DNA of 64,000 bases, taken from positions 206,031,632 through 206,095,631 of the forward strand of contig JASDDO010000006.1 in assembly GCA_030015575.1 (NCBI GenBank), in the 5' to 3' direction. Origin of the DNA: Agapanthus africanus (taxonomy: Eukaryota; Streptophyta; Magnoliopsida; Asparagales; Amaryllidaceae). Shown in pieces: positions 41,864-53,572 of the stretch. Below the pieces are notes generated by a model. That model was given only the letters and a program-made list of their open reading frames with translations. It ran no database searches and was not told the origin of the DNA. Position numbers and translations under genes: made by a program. How positions within the stretch are numbered: the stretch's first letter is position 1; every line of letters begins with the position of its first letter.

Positions 41864-44161
41864 TTACACGTACCTCTCGACGGGATACATCCATCGATAT
41901 TGTACCGGTCCGGCTAACTTCGCCTCAGTTGCAAGATGAACCTTCAAGTGTATTATGATATCGAAGAATGACGGTGGGAAAATACGCTCAAACTTGCAAA
42001 GTATCAACGCAATAGAATTTTCTAGTTTATCCAGCGTCGCAACCTCCAGCGTTTTAGCACACAACTCCCTGAAAAAAAAACATAGGTCGTTGATTACTAG
42101 ACCAACCGAGTCGGGGAGAGAAGTCCTGAGGGCTAATGGAAGAAGGTGCTCCACGATAACATGGTGGTCATGACTTTTCAGCCCATCAATCTTGCCCTTC
42201 ACAATTTTTATTTTCTTGCTGAATGATCCTGAGAAACCTGTGGGGACTTTCAAATCATGCAACACCTGCAGGAATCTTTTCTTCTCCGGTTGTGACATAT
42301 GATAAGCGGCATTGGGAAGTACAAACTTGCCCGGTTTACCCGCTACCGGTTTAGGGTGCAGTTCACTTCTTATTCCCCACTCTTGTAGATCCATCCGGGC
42401 ATTCATGTTGTCTTTCGATTTCCCGTCTTTACACAGAAGCAAGTTAAGTATGTGCTCTAATACTCCCTTCTCTATATGCATGACGTCCAGACAATGACGC
42501 ACTGAATTTGTAGACCAGTACGGAAGCTCGAAGAAAATGCTTAACTTGTTCCAATATTGTGGTTTGACCTGTCTCGTCGGATCCATCCCGAAGGTCACGT
42601 TATTGTAACCATCCCATTTAGCAGTCACGTCCTCTCCGGACAATGGGGATGGAGGCCCAAGAAGCTCCTGATGACCATCAAAGTGAACCGTGTCTAACCT
42701 ATAGGGGTGGTCTGGAGGCAGAAAACGTCGATGGCCGCAATAACAAACCTTCCTGCTAAAATTCAAAAATTTTGATGTTGTGTGTTCATGGCAATGAGGA
42801 CATGCTTTGTGACTATGTACGGACCAACCTGAAAGCATTCCATACGCAGGAAAGTCATTAATTGTCCACATTAAAGCCGCACGCAGTATGAAGGTTGTAT
42901 TTGTGTTTGAATCATATGTCTCTACACCATCAATGAACAAAGTTTTCAGCTCCTCAATCAGAGGTCGGAGATAGACGTCGATATTGTTCCCCAGTGAGTT
43001 TGGTCCGTCGATAAGAAGAGGCATCATAAAGTATGATTGGTCCATAGCCAACCAAGACGACAGATTATAAATTATCATTACAACGGGCCATGTACTGTGA
43101 CTTCCAGCCATATAGTTGAATAGGCAGAAGCCATCGGCAGCCAGTCCGAGCCGGACATTGCGAGGATCGCTACTGAATATTGCGTGCCTCCTATCGAAAT
43201 CCTTCCATGCCGGTGAATCTCTTGGATGGCTCATTTTTCCATTTTCGCTTGGAGGAGCACGGTGATGCCAAATCATTGCCTCGGCTGTTTTCTTGCACCT
43301 GAATAGCCTTTGTAGCCTCTGTGTTATGGGAAAATATCGTGCTATCTTCACAGGTATATCAGGCTTCTTATCAGAATCTTTCGGCTTATACCTGGCCTCT
43401 CCGCATGTTGGACACTCTTTCAAATCAGAATTCTCTTTCCGGTACAACACACAATTTTTAGGACATGCTTGAATCTTCTCGCACTTTAGACCCAAATCAG
43501 ACATCATTTTCTGGGCTTCGTACCAGCTTTCGGGCACATTATTTCCCGGAGGCATAGAATCTTTCAAGAACGAAAGAAGCATTGTGAATGACTTGTTGCT
43601 CCATCCATTTAGGCACTTAATTTGGAAAAGTTGGACGAACCATGAGAGGGTGGAATACTTCGCATTCTCATAAATTGGTTTCCTAGCATCATTCATGAAA
43701 TTTTCATATTTATCCGCACGCGGTCCTTGACCGGAAGGAATGTCATCTTCGGTACGAATAGATTCACCTAGGGCAGCCTCTACCATATCCTCCATTTCTT
43801 CTGATGGAAATAAATTTCCGTATCCTGCCGTATTACCGAATTCTTCTTCTTCTCCTGCCGCATTATCGTGTTCTCCTTCTTCTACCGCAGTACTGCATTC
43901 TTCTCCTTCCCCGTGATATTTCCAAGTTGAATAAAGTCTAGTAAACCCATGTTTTACAATATGAAGCTCTGCCAATTCTACCTTCTGCCAGTACTTATTG
44001 CCACATCTATCGCACGGACAGAGAATCTTCTCTATTATGATCTTATTATGTGCTCGTGCAAATTCAAGGAAAGCAGCAACTCCTGCGACAAACTTAAGTT
44101 GCATACGTTGTTTCCAATCCACATACATCCAGTCCTTAACTCTGACGTACTCATGGGCCAT
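41864..44161 (-). CDS. TNP2-type CACTA transposase, 5' exon
   Basis: 765 residues without a stop, encoding the catalytic protein that cuts CACTA ends. The transposase-associated domain spans about 11-88 (CPCDRC at 48-53, HGF, then W80 and HGE). An acidic linker follows to about 145. A Cys cluster (C233, C237, C250, C253) precedes the TNP2 core. In the core one sees ADGF (D343), NNIDVYL (D395), INDFPAYG (about 434-441), HKACPHC and LDVMHIEK (D559), which are typical family motifs. The end at MYPVERYV coincides with GAGAG|GTACGT, a good 5' splice site, so the stop is probably intronic and the next exon (usually TLKxYVRNKA) is missing. Intact in this exon but truncated as a gene. Confidence 0.85.
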   Translation of the reverse strand: MAHEYVRVKDWMYVDWKQRMQLKFVAGVAAFLEFARAHNKIIIEKILCPCDRCGNKYWQKVELAELHIVKHGFTRLYSTWKYHGEGEECSTAVEEGEHDNAAGEEEEFGNTAGYGNLFPSEEMEDMVEAALGESIRTEDDIPSGQGPRADKYENFMNDARKPIYENAKYSTLSWFVQLFQIKCLNGWSNKSFTMLLSFLKDSMPPGNNVPESWYEAQKMMSDLGLKCEKIQACPKNCVLYRKENSDLKECPTCGEARYKPKDSDKKPDIPVKIARYFPITQRLQRLFRCKKTAEAMIWHHRAPPSENGKMSHPRDSPAWKDFDRRHAIFSSDPRNVRLGLAADGFCLFNYMAGSHSTWPVVMIIYNLSSWLAMDQSYFMMPLLIDGPNSLGNNIDVYLRPLIEELKTLFIDGVETYDSNTNTTFILRAALMWTINDFPAYGMLSGWSVHSHKACPHCHEHTTSKFLNFSRKVCYCGHRRFLPPDHPYRLDTVHFDGHQELLGPPSPLSGEDVTAKWDGYNNVTFGMDPTRQVKPQYWNKLSIFFELPYWSTNSVRHCLDVMHIEKGVLEHILNLLLCKDGKSKDNMNARMDLQEWGIRSELHPKPVAGKPGKFVLPNAAYHMSQPEKKRFLQVLHDLKVPTGFSGSFSKKIKIVKGKIDGLKSHDHHVIVEHLLPLALRTSLPDSVGLVINDLCFFFRELCAKTLEVATLDKLENSIALILCKFERIFPPSFFDIIIHLKVHLATEAKLAGPVQYRWMYPVERYV

Positions 44162-44300
44162 GTTAGACTGAATAACATATAAATTATAGGTTATGCTGAC
44201 TATATTGAGAAATATAAGAACGGGATAATTACTGACAAAGGAGAAAATCCATGTATATGCTTTGTGTGTGCGTTTGTCGTTGAAAAGAATAAATTATCGC

Positions 44301-44711
44301 ATGTTATGTTGACCGATAGACGGGGACTAAGTGGCGCTTTTAGTTTCATATATGGGTATCGATGGGAATATGAAGGTTTCATATTATCATATATTGGTTT
44401 TAACCCGAACATCTCGAATCGCTCTCTGATTATGCGTTTGTATGTATGTGTTCCGGCTGTCGGGGGTAGGCTTCTATCCCATTAAGAATGTATAGAGCAA
44501 ACGCCCATCACTTGTGCTTTCAACCGTTTCGAGTAAATTTCGGCAGCACCTCCCCGCTGTTCTCCGAGTACACTGTAATAGAATACATAATCATTTCAAA
44601 GCTGTGAAACAACGTTGAAATGAACATCTAATCTATCTTTGTACACGGAGAACCAGCGGAAAGATACCGACGAAATATCGTGAAACGGATGAAAACACAA
44701 GTGAATGAAGG
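44301..44711. repeat. CACTA right-side direct repeat, copy 1
   Basis: About 411 bases, nearly identical to 44875-45295, separated by 163 bases. The spacer begins with an inverted copy of the GAATGTATAGAGCAAACG part of the repeat. Contains the GGGGAGGTGCTGCC/AAATTT motif in minus orientation. Confidence 0.85.
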
Positions 44712-44874
44712 CGTTTGCTTTATACATTCTTAACTCGTCCACACGGGACAAATCTATGGGTTACCATACGATTGAATTTTCTCGTCGCGTAGATTATACG
44801 ACGGTTGTTAGTATCGAGCTATACTGTCCGATATTTAACAACCTTCGTATAGTTCTAGGTCACAACGAGCATCG

Positions 44875-45295
44875 CACGTATGTTAACCGATAGACGGGGA
44901 CTAAGTGGCGCTTTTAGTTTCATATATGGGTATCGATGGGAATATGAAGGTTTCATATTATCATCGAGTATCATATATTGGTTTTAACCCGAACATCTCG
45001 AATCGCTCTCTAATTATGTGTTTGTATGTATGTGTTCCGGCTGTCGGGGGTAGGCTTCTATCCCATTAAGAATGTATAGAGCGAACGCCCATCACTTGTG
45101 CTTTCAACCGTTTCGAGTAAATTTCGGCAGCACCTCCCCGCTGTTCTCCGAGTACACTGTAATAGAATAGATAATCATTTCAAAGCTGTGAAACAACGTT
45201 GAAATGAACATCTAATCTATCTTTGTACACGGAGAACCAGCAGAAAGATACCGACGAAATATCTCGAAACGGATGAAAGCACAAGTGAATGAAGG
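44875..45295. repeat. CACTA right-side direct repeat, copy 2
   Basis: Second copy, about 421 bases; includes a 10-base insertion (near 44962) relative to copy 1. It ends at GAATGAAGG against E6 leader. Confidence 0.85.
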
Positions 45296-47428
45296 GGTCA
45301 CTCCCGGTGAAGGGATCTCGGCCCTTTCCTTATCGAATAAGGTGCAGGATGTTCTACAAGGAACACCGCTATGCAAAGCAAGAACTGTAGCTACCTGTTT
45401 TTGAAAATTCGATTACACAAAAACTTGTAGGATTCTTTTTCTTTCATTAATTACATTAGTGAAGTCCCAACATTTAAGTCACTTAAACATCACAGATAAA
45501 TACAACGTACGCTTATGCCATTCGCATTCGCCTCGATGTCCCGTCAGGCACCGTTAGGTTAGGTAACTAACGGCAGAGTGGGGCAGTGCTAGCGCGGGTG
45601 TAAAACATAAGCAACGTCTATATAATATATCATATATACTATATACAGTATCCATCTGAACATATCAAATGATCACATCACAGATATCGCAGCAAAAGTA
45701 ACATATAAAATATTTGATATACTAGGAGGTCCGTGTTTTATTTTGAGCCTCTATAAAACACGGATTCCACGTTCGCGATGAATAGCCAAACCCACACCCC
45801 CAGACCCCTACGAGAGCGGCAAGCAACCCTACCAATTCTAGAGTTAGGAGACCCGGACTCGACTCCTTGAGTTGGTCTCCGACTGGACTCTAGAACCCGG
45901 TTACTTGTGCTCCCCTCCTTGGGTCTATCCTAATGCGGAAAAGTAAATAATATACATCAATGGTGACACAACCTCAACCCGGAAGTGCCCTAATAAAAGA
46001 ATATTACATACATTTGATTTTACATGAATGAAAATAAAAACACCCATCTCGCATAAAACCCCCGGCTATTAAAAACGCGATGATCCAATATAACATATCC
46101 AGCAACACATAACATCACATGGCATCAACGTAAGTAAATATGCGTATCCTAATTTTCGTTGACGTATAGCAATGAAACCGGCGATACACCACATATTATA
46201 CTTACGGTCGCAGAAAAGAAAGTGAAAAACTACAACAGTTGGAATCTGCAACCTCCTTAGATATCACATGACTAACCAAATGAATTCCTTAAACATCACA
46301 TGCCTAACAATTATAAACCCCACCTTTTAGTCTCAATATCGAAAACACTTTTCAATAACAAGTCGGGCAATTCAACATTATTCCCGACAACCTGATCGAA
46401 TGCTCGTCGGAAACTTATTATACGGCCGCACCACCCGATACCGTCGACGAAGTGCACTAAGGCGGAACATCGCTTCCGCGAGCACCCGAACGGATGCTTT
46501 TGGCGACGGGGTTCTCCTACAGTCACTTAGTCGGGGCTATAGAGTGTGGCTATCTATTAAGTTTACCCGGCGAGTATCCGCGTACGCTACGTGATTGCGA
46601 CGAAGTTTTGATCACATCAAAATCTCGTGGCAACCGTTAATGAGACTAAATTGCTAAATTTACAAAATTCAAATTAGTTATCTCATAACTACATTTGTGG
46701 ATTCCAAATATTGTATCCCATCACACAATATCCGGACGACGGTAAACTCTTCGATCGATTCATCAAAGTCCCACAATTTCCCGACAGCTCAACTCTTGAG
46801 CACAGTTTTAGTAATACCCAGAAGATGCCACAGTACCTATGAACTTGCCGTAGAAGGGTCAAACCAACGCCTCACATGTGACAACGCTAAACTACCTCAA
46901 GTGGCGGTTTTGACGGCCACATAATCGAGTTAAGGTTTACGTTCTCCAAGAGGGTCCAAAGAATTACATGCATATTTTTCCGAATACGTTAAATTTGGAA
47001 AAATGGGTTTTTGATATTCGATCGAACTTTTTAACTTCGCCTAGACAATACGTGAAAACCCCAAACAAGTTAAAATTACGACTACGAAACAGTCCGAGTT
47101 GTTATTATAGTAAATTAATCATCACATGACAATTTAGCAAAAATAAACAACACCTGAAGCACCAAAACCAAGGAAATAGAATACTGGAAATATTTGGAGG
47201 GGGGCTCGGATTTAGACGGTGGGAGGGGGGGTCTCTCTGGCCCAAACATTACCAATTGCCTCCAAATTTCTTCAGTGTTCATCGTATCACACATATATGA
47301 TTCTGTACAAGTTTAAAAAAATTTTAGGGTTCGTTTGAAAATCGACAGAAAGTGGGTTTTAGGGTTTCAAGTTTCGGAGTTCGTTTTGTATTCGTAATCT
47401 AACAATATTCGTATAACTTCCTAGCTAG
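45296..47428 (-). other. E6 5' leader, truncated
   Basis: PBS-side leader, homologous to E1, E3 and E7. It retains one copy of the duplicated unit (about 45296-45420) and the palindrome near 45550-45575. It is cut at 45296 before the hairpin array. Small open frames (for example 46697-46924) recur in E7 only through homology. Confidence 0.75.
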
Positions 47429-47440
47429 GCTCTGATACCA
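47429..47440 (-). other. E6 primer-binding site
   Basis: TGGTATCAGAGC on the minus strand, one base from the LTR. Confidence 0.9.
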
Positions 47441-47441
47441 C

Positions 47442-49541
47442 TGTAGGATTCCAATCGACGGCAGCAAGGTTTCGGGAGGCATCGTCCATGCCATTTTAAA
47501 ATTTTTGCCGTTAAAAGGAACTCTAAACTAGAATCGATAACTAGAAATAATACGAAAACACTTGTAAACTATTTACAACTAAATGAAAATGAAATACAAC
47601 CATTGTAGATCGGTCCTTCACTTCATAAGCTCCTTGTAGTAGTCCCTTCGCTGCGATCATCGAACTTCTGGACTCTTGGACGGCTCCATGAGAAGAGGCC
47701 AACGGTCTTGCTTGAAGTCTTCGAGGCCGAATATGATCTACGTTGAGGGAATACGAACTCAAGCTACCACTTTACCAAAGTGAAGCAAACACCCTATACT
47801 AAAGTGCTAATATAGTAGAGGATGGTGAAATGGGAAGTGGGCTCACTTTAGAATTTCTTTTCTCACATTATTTCTCAATTTGGATCAAACCCTAGAAAGC
47901 TTTTGGCTTTAAGGAAGAAGATGAACAAATAGATGAGAATGAAAAAAATTAAGTAAGTGAGCTAACCATGGGTGAGTGGGTATCATATACTAACTCATGT
48001 AGAGACATAACCATGGCTAATTATAGTGGTTAGGTTAATAAATATCCTAAGTAAAACAAAATGGGTGGACTTTGTCAAAGCACTCACAAGCTTCTATAAG
48101 CTTCATGCTTTATACAATTATCCACTAATTTTGTATTTAATTCAAATATTAAAACCCCAGCATAATAATTAGTATGGTGTACGTCTCATACACCCATATA
48201 GTGTGTATCAACAACCATGATACAAAACTAAACAATGCATATTAATATATATCACATATATATTACATGTACACACAAGTGAGAAAAGAATACTTAAGTA
48301 AGCCAATGTTAGTTAATGTAAATTAGTATATCAAATATACAATTATACACTAAATTATTAAATCAACACTTTATTTAATAATCCGGCTATATCACATTTA
48401 ACCGACTAACACTAAATGTACCAAATTATCGAATCAACACTTGATTCGATAACCCGGCTATATCACATATAACCGACCGATACAATAGTCGCGAGAATAG
48501 AATACGGTATCACATACACGCATAATTCTCGGTCCTGCACATATCACATATGCGCTCCTATTTCGTTTTGCCTGAGCCAGTAAAACCTCTATGTAGGACT
48601 CTAAAGTCACGTCAATACACCGGCAGTAGGTGATGATCACATCAAGCACCCATAAGCCGTCAGCGGTACTAGCTAGACTTAACGGTTACCCGGGTATTGA
48701 GCTATCAGAAGATCAGCAAGCAAGCCCGCTCTAACTCCTGCAAAATCCTGACAGTGACACTACCGTACAGTCCGGTCTCCTCGTCTGATATGTCGCATAT
48801 CAAGTCTAGGGGTGGTAAACGTCAGACCCCAATAACCGACAAGTCATGACGATATGAGGCTCATAACGGGTCGAGAAACTACTGGTAACACTTACCAGCA
48901 AATCTCTAAACCAGCCCTGGCAAGGGACTTCCCTGTTATGGACAATCGAGCACAGCGCAACATCAACCCCGAATGAAGTTGTAAGGTGGAAATCAAAGCA
49001 CAGTGGGAATCACACAAGACTCTATGACGATCTCGGGTCTACAGGCTAAGCTGTACCAGTGTCACCAGAGAACTGCCATCTGACGTGAGGTATAATACCA
49101 TCTGGGAGTTCTCGGCGAGTCCGTCCAGTGTACCCAGTCTCCACTGAGCACCCGTAAATCATCTCTGATGTCAAACACCAATGGATATGGGATCATCCAT
49201 CGCCCATCAATATGGGTCGAGAAGCTATACGCTAGTCTACTCTGGTATATCGATGCCCTGTCTCGATACACCCATGACTAGGGACCTTAAAGGATGTACT
49301 TATGGACTACTATGGCCCCACTTATACGATCTTCATCATAGTCCTGGTAGTCAAGTACACATCCTAAGGACTTTACCAATATGTAACAGAGAGACAATCG
49401 GTGTACATGTTAAGGTAAAGAGTAACCAGATAGCATACTATCATGTGGAGCAAGAAAGTCCTCCCTATATATGTCCAAGCATCCACTACAATATACATCT
49501 CATGTAAAGTAATGGCCTCTAGGGCATACATATAACTAACA
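47442..49541 (-). repeat. E6 5' LTR
   Basis: 2100 bases. Lacks roughly 70 bases near 48975 (CCCCGAATGAAGTTG junction) relative to the E3 and E7 LTRs. Partner of 38872-40672. Confidence 0.9.
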
Positions 49542-49546
49542 AATAG
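49542..49546. repeat. Target site duplication AATAG of E6 (right copy)
   Basis: Second copy of AATAG, continuous with E5 leader. Confidence 0.9.
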
Positions 49547-49732
49547 CTTGTAGCAACGTTAGAATTCTGCCGTTTTTTTCCGGAAAAAACTACCGAAAAA
49601 ATAGTTTTGAAAATCGAAGTTTTGAGTAGTTTGCACATCCCATGGGCTCACGGTTTGAACTGACAAGCTGCGGGGTGGAGCGCGCGCTCCCCGGGGATAC
49701 CTCGAGGGGGGCCAGAGGATGGACACACACCC
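49547..49732 (+). other. E5 leader fragment between E6 and E7
   Basis: Joins in register to 38871 once E6 is removed. Contains a GC-rich inverted repeat (GAGCGCGCGCTC near 49677-49690), in a position like the GC-rich hairpin of the E4 leader. Ends where E7 leader homology starts. Confidence 0.55.
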
Positions 49733-51376
49733 CAAGACCCCTACGAGAGCGGTAAGCAACCCTACCAATTCTAGAGTTAGGAGACCCGTTCTCGACTCCT
49801 CGAGATGGTCTCCTACTGGACCCTAGAACCCGGTTACTGGTGCTCCCTGCCTTGGGTCTATCCTAATTCGGAAAAGTAAATAATATACAATGGTGACATC
49901 ATCCTCAACCCGGAAGTGCCCCAATAAAAGAATATTACATACAATGAATTTTTCATGAATGAAAATGAAAAACTCTCATCTCACATAAAACCCCCGGCTA
50001 TTAAAAACACGACGATCCAATATAACATATCACAGCAACACATAACATCACATGTCATCAATGAAAGAAAATATGCGTATCCCATTTGTCGTTGACATAT
50101 AGAACCAAAACCGGCGATACACCACATATTATACTTACGGTCGCAGAAAAGAAAGTGAAAAAACACAACAGTTGGAATCCGCAACCACCTTAGACATCAC
50201 ATGCCTAACCAAATGAATTCCTTAGACATCGCATGCCTAACAATTATAAACCCTGCATTTTAGTCTCGATATTCAAAACACCTTTTAATATCTAGTCGGG
50301 CAATTCAACAGGATTCCCGTCATCCTGATCGAATGCTCGTCGGAATCTTTAGTACACGACCGCACCCCCGATGCCGTCGATGAAGTGCAGTAAGGCAGAA
50401 CACCGCTGCCGCGAGTACCCGAACGGATGCTTTTAGTGACGGGGTTCTCCTATAGTCACTTGGTCGGGGCTATGGGGCGTGGCTATCTAATAAGGTTACC
50501 CGGCGAGTATCGCGTACGCTACGTGATTGCGCCGGACTTTTGATCACATCAAAATCCCGTGGCAACCGATCAAATGAGACTAAACAGCTAGATTTATAAA
50601 ATTCACACTAGTTATCTCATAAATACTTTTGTGGATTCCAAATATTGTATCCCGTCACATGATACCCGGACGACGTTAAACTTTTCGATCGATTCATCAA
50701 AGTCCCACAATTTCCCAACAGCTCAACACTTGAGCACAGTATTAGTAATACCCAGAACAAGCCACAGTACCTATGCACCAGTCGTAGAAGGGCAGACCCA
50801 AGCCTCACTCATGTCGTCACGGAACTGCGGCAAACCCTAGGGTATGACTGCGGTTCCGTGATCCAAAAAGTTGAGTTAGGGTTTCATTCTTCTACAGAGT
50901 TCATAGAATTACTTGCATGTTTTTCCGAATACGTTAAACTTGGAAAAATGGGTTTTTGATAATCGTTAGAACTTTATAACTTCGACTAGACAATATGCGA
51001 ATAACCCGAAACAATGTTAAAACTACGAATACGAAACACTCCGAATTGTTTAAAGTGTAAGATTACATCACATGCAAAATTAGCAAAAACAAACAACACC
51101 TGAAACACCAAAACCCAGTCACTGGAACACAGTGAAAATTTCAAGCAAAACTAACATTTTTTGGCCGGCCACAACTATATTGATCTCGGTCAAAATCCAA
51201 ACATACCCCCTGAAATTTTTATGACGTTCATGATATATCCCATATAACATTCTGTACTTATTTAAAAAAAAATTTGACAACATTTTAAATTCGACAGAAA
51301 CTACATTTTCGCGTTTTAAGTTTCGGAGTATTTCGGTTTCGTAATCTTAACAAAATCCGTCTAATTTTCTAGCATG
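49733..51376 (-). other. E7 second leader, truncated
   Basis: Homologous to 59508 and downwards and to the E6 leader, but cut at about 49733 before any duplicated unit or hairpin array. It contains no gene. Confidence 0.7.
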
Positions 51377-51388
51377 GATCTGATACCA
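51377..51388 (-). other. Second E7 primer-binding site, one mutation
   Basis: TGGTATCAGATC on the minus strand, one change from the consensus and one base from the LTR at 51390. Its presence shows this LTR was once a 5' LTR. Confidence 0.82.
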
Positions 51389-51389
51389 C

Positions 51390-53561
51390 TGAAGGGTTTC
51401 CTAGCATAGCAGCAGAGTTTCGGAAGGTATCTTTCATGCCATATTAAATTTTTTGTCGTTCTAGCTAACCCTAACATAGAATCGTTTACTAGAAATCTGA
51501 CGGAATGAAATGCAAACGAGTTTCCAAGTAAAGTGAACAAGGAATACAACTTTTGTAGAATGTTCCTTCACTTCATTATCTCCGTGCAGTAGTCCGCTGC
51601 GATCATGAAGTCTTGGACTCTATAGAGACTCCCATGAAGAAATGAACATGCTTGCATCGAAGTCTTCGAGGCCGAAGATGATCTACGTCGAGGAGACACT
51701 AACCCAAGCTATCTCTTCACTAATTATGGAATTAGTGAGAAAACACCCTATACTAAATGGAAAGTAGTAGAGGATGATGAAGTAGGAAGTAGGCTCTCTT
51801 TAGATATAATTTTCTCACAAGTTTTCATCATTTTCCATTGAAACTAGAAAGCTTGAGAGGAAGAAGAAGAAAACTCTCATGGAATTAACCATGTGAAGAA
51901 TGGCAACCATAGGTGAGTTAACATCATATGTTAACCTTTGTAGAGAGTTAGCCATGGCTAGGTTTAATGGTTGGGTTAATAAATATGTTAGGCAAAACAA
52001 AACTTGTGGACTTAGTCAATGCAAATCCAAGCTTCTCAAAGCTTCTTGCCATGACAAAATGCCACCATTTTGATTTATCAAAATAAATAAAAACCCTCCA
52101 TTATTCATAGCATGATGTAAGTCATACACACACCCAAGTTGCATGTATCATCAAGCATGACACATAATCATGTACACTTATATATATCACATATATACAC
52201 ATGCACAAAACTAGTGAGAAAAGAAATCATAAGTGAGCTAATACTAGTTAATGTAAATTAATATATCAAATATATAATTATACATTAGATTATCAAATCA
52301 ACTCTTGATTTAATAATCCGACTATATTACATATAACCGACTAATATCATATATAACAACTTCTCGAATCAACACTTGATCCGATAAGCCGGCTATATCA
52401 CATATAACCGACCGATATCGCAAATCGCGAGAATAGAATACGGTATCTCATAACGTATTAATCTCGGTCCCGCACAATTCACATATGTGCTCCAACTCCG
52501 TTTTTCTTGAGGCAGGAAACCTCTGTGTAGGACTTTAAAGACTTGTCAATCCACCTGCAGGAGGTGATTATCATATCAAACACCCATAAGCCGCAAGCGG
52601 TCTGCTAAACGTAACTTCCACCCGGCTATTGAGCAATCAGAAGATCAACAAGCAAGCCTGCTCATACTCCTGCGAATCCAATCAGTAACACTACCGTACA
52701 GTCCGGTCTCTTCGCCTGATATGTCGCATATCTCGTCTAGGGGTGGTAAACGTCAGACCCTAGTAACTCGATAAGTCGTGTCGATATGAGGCTCATAACG
52801 GGTCGAGAAACTATTGATAACACTTACCAGTATATTTCTTAAGCAGCCTTGGCCAGGGACTTCCTGTTATAGCCAATCGAGCACAGCGCAACATTAACTC
52901 CCAATACCGGGAGAGACGAAACCCCTCCTATCGCTCATTGCCACTATGTGATTGGGGACTGTACCTAAAAGCAACCGTTTTCCATGTTCTCCTAAACGTG
53001 TTAAGGTGGAAATCAAAGCACAGTGGGAATCACACAAGACTCTATGACGATCTCGAGTCTACAGACTAACCTGTACCAGTGTCACCAGAGAACTGCCATC
53101 TGACGTGAGGTATAATACAATCTAGGAGTTCTCGGCGAGTCCGTCCAGTGTACCCAGTCTCCACGGAGCATCCGTAAACTGTCTCTGATGTCAAACACCA
53201 ATGGTTATAGGATCATCCATCGCCCATCTTTATGGGTCGAAAAGCTAGACGCTAGTCTACTCCGCTATATCGATGCCCTGTCTCGATACTCCCTCGACTT
53301 GGAACATTTAAAGGTGTACTTGACGACTACACTGCCCCGAGTAGTATGATCTGCATCATAATCCTGGTAGTCAAGTACTCATCCTAAGGGCTTTATCAAC
53401 ATGTAACATAGAAACAATCAGTGTACAAGTCAAGATAATGAGCAACCAGATAGCATATTATCATGTCGAGCAAGAAAGTCCTCCCTATATATGTCCAAGC
53501 ATCCACTACAATATACATCGTATGTACAGTAATGGCCTCCAGGGCACACATATAACTAACA
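51390..53561 (-). repeat. E7 middle LTR
   Basis: 2172 bases. It has a PBS on one side and a PPT on the other, so it is the 3' LTR of the upstream body and the 5' LTR of the downstream one. It differs from 59522-61694 at many positions. Confidence 0.9.
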
Positions 53562-53572
53562 ATCTCCCACTT
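53562..53572 (-). other. E7 polypurine tract
   Basis: AAGTGGGAGAT on the minus strand against the middle LTR. Confidence 0.85.

Larger units (their letters stand above)
41019..45295 (-). mobile_element. CACTA (En/Spm) DNA transposon, one end missing
   Basis: The left terminus starts CACTACTACAAA and is followed by an array of short palindromes, the layout of CACTA subterminal regions. It encodes a TNP2-type transposase on the minus strand. No reverse-complement TIR (...TTTGTAGTAGTG) is found between 44162 and 45300. Instead the right side is a 0.4 kb direct repeat that stops abruptly at E6 leader sequence. The E6 sequence on the two sides is not contiguous, so a deletion removed this end together with E6 gag-pol. 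Immobile as it stands, though its transposase gene may once have served relatives. Confidence 0.85.
38872..49541 (-). mobile_element. E6: Ty1/copia element with coding region lost, host of a CACTA
   Basis: A minus-strand element bounded by AATAG duplications, with 5' LTR 47442-49541 and 3' LTR 38872-40672. Between them remain part of the leader (47428-45296), a CACTA fragment (45295-41019) and a scrap of RNase H. Gag, protease, integrase and RT are gone, along with the hairpin array. It lies 15 bases downstream of the E5 PBS. Confidence 0.9.

Noticed and set aside
46697..46924. Similar open frames of 63-75 residues at 46697-46924, 50631-50840 and 58763-58972.
   Set aside because: They lie antisense in homologous leaders of E6 and E7, with different ends and internal changes in the shared part; they reflect leader homology only.
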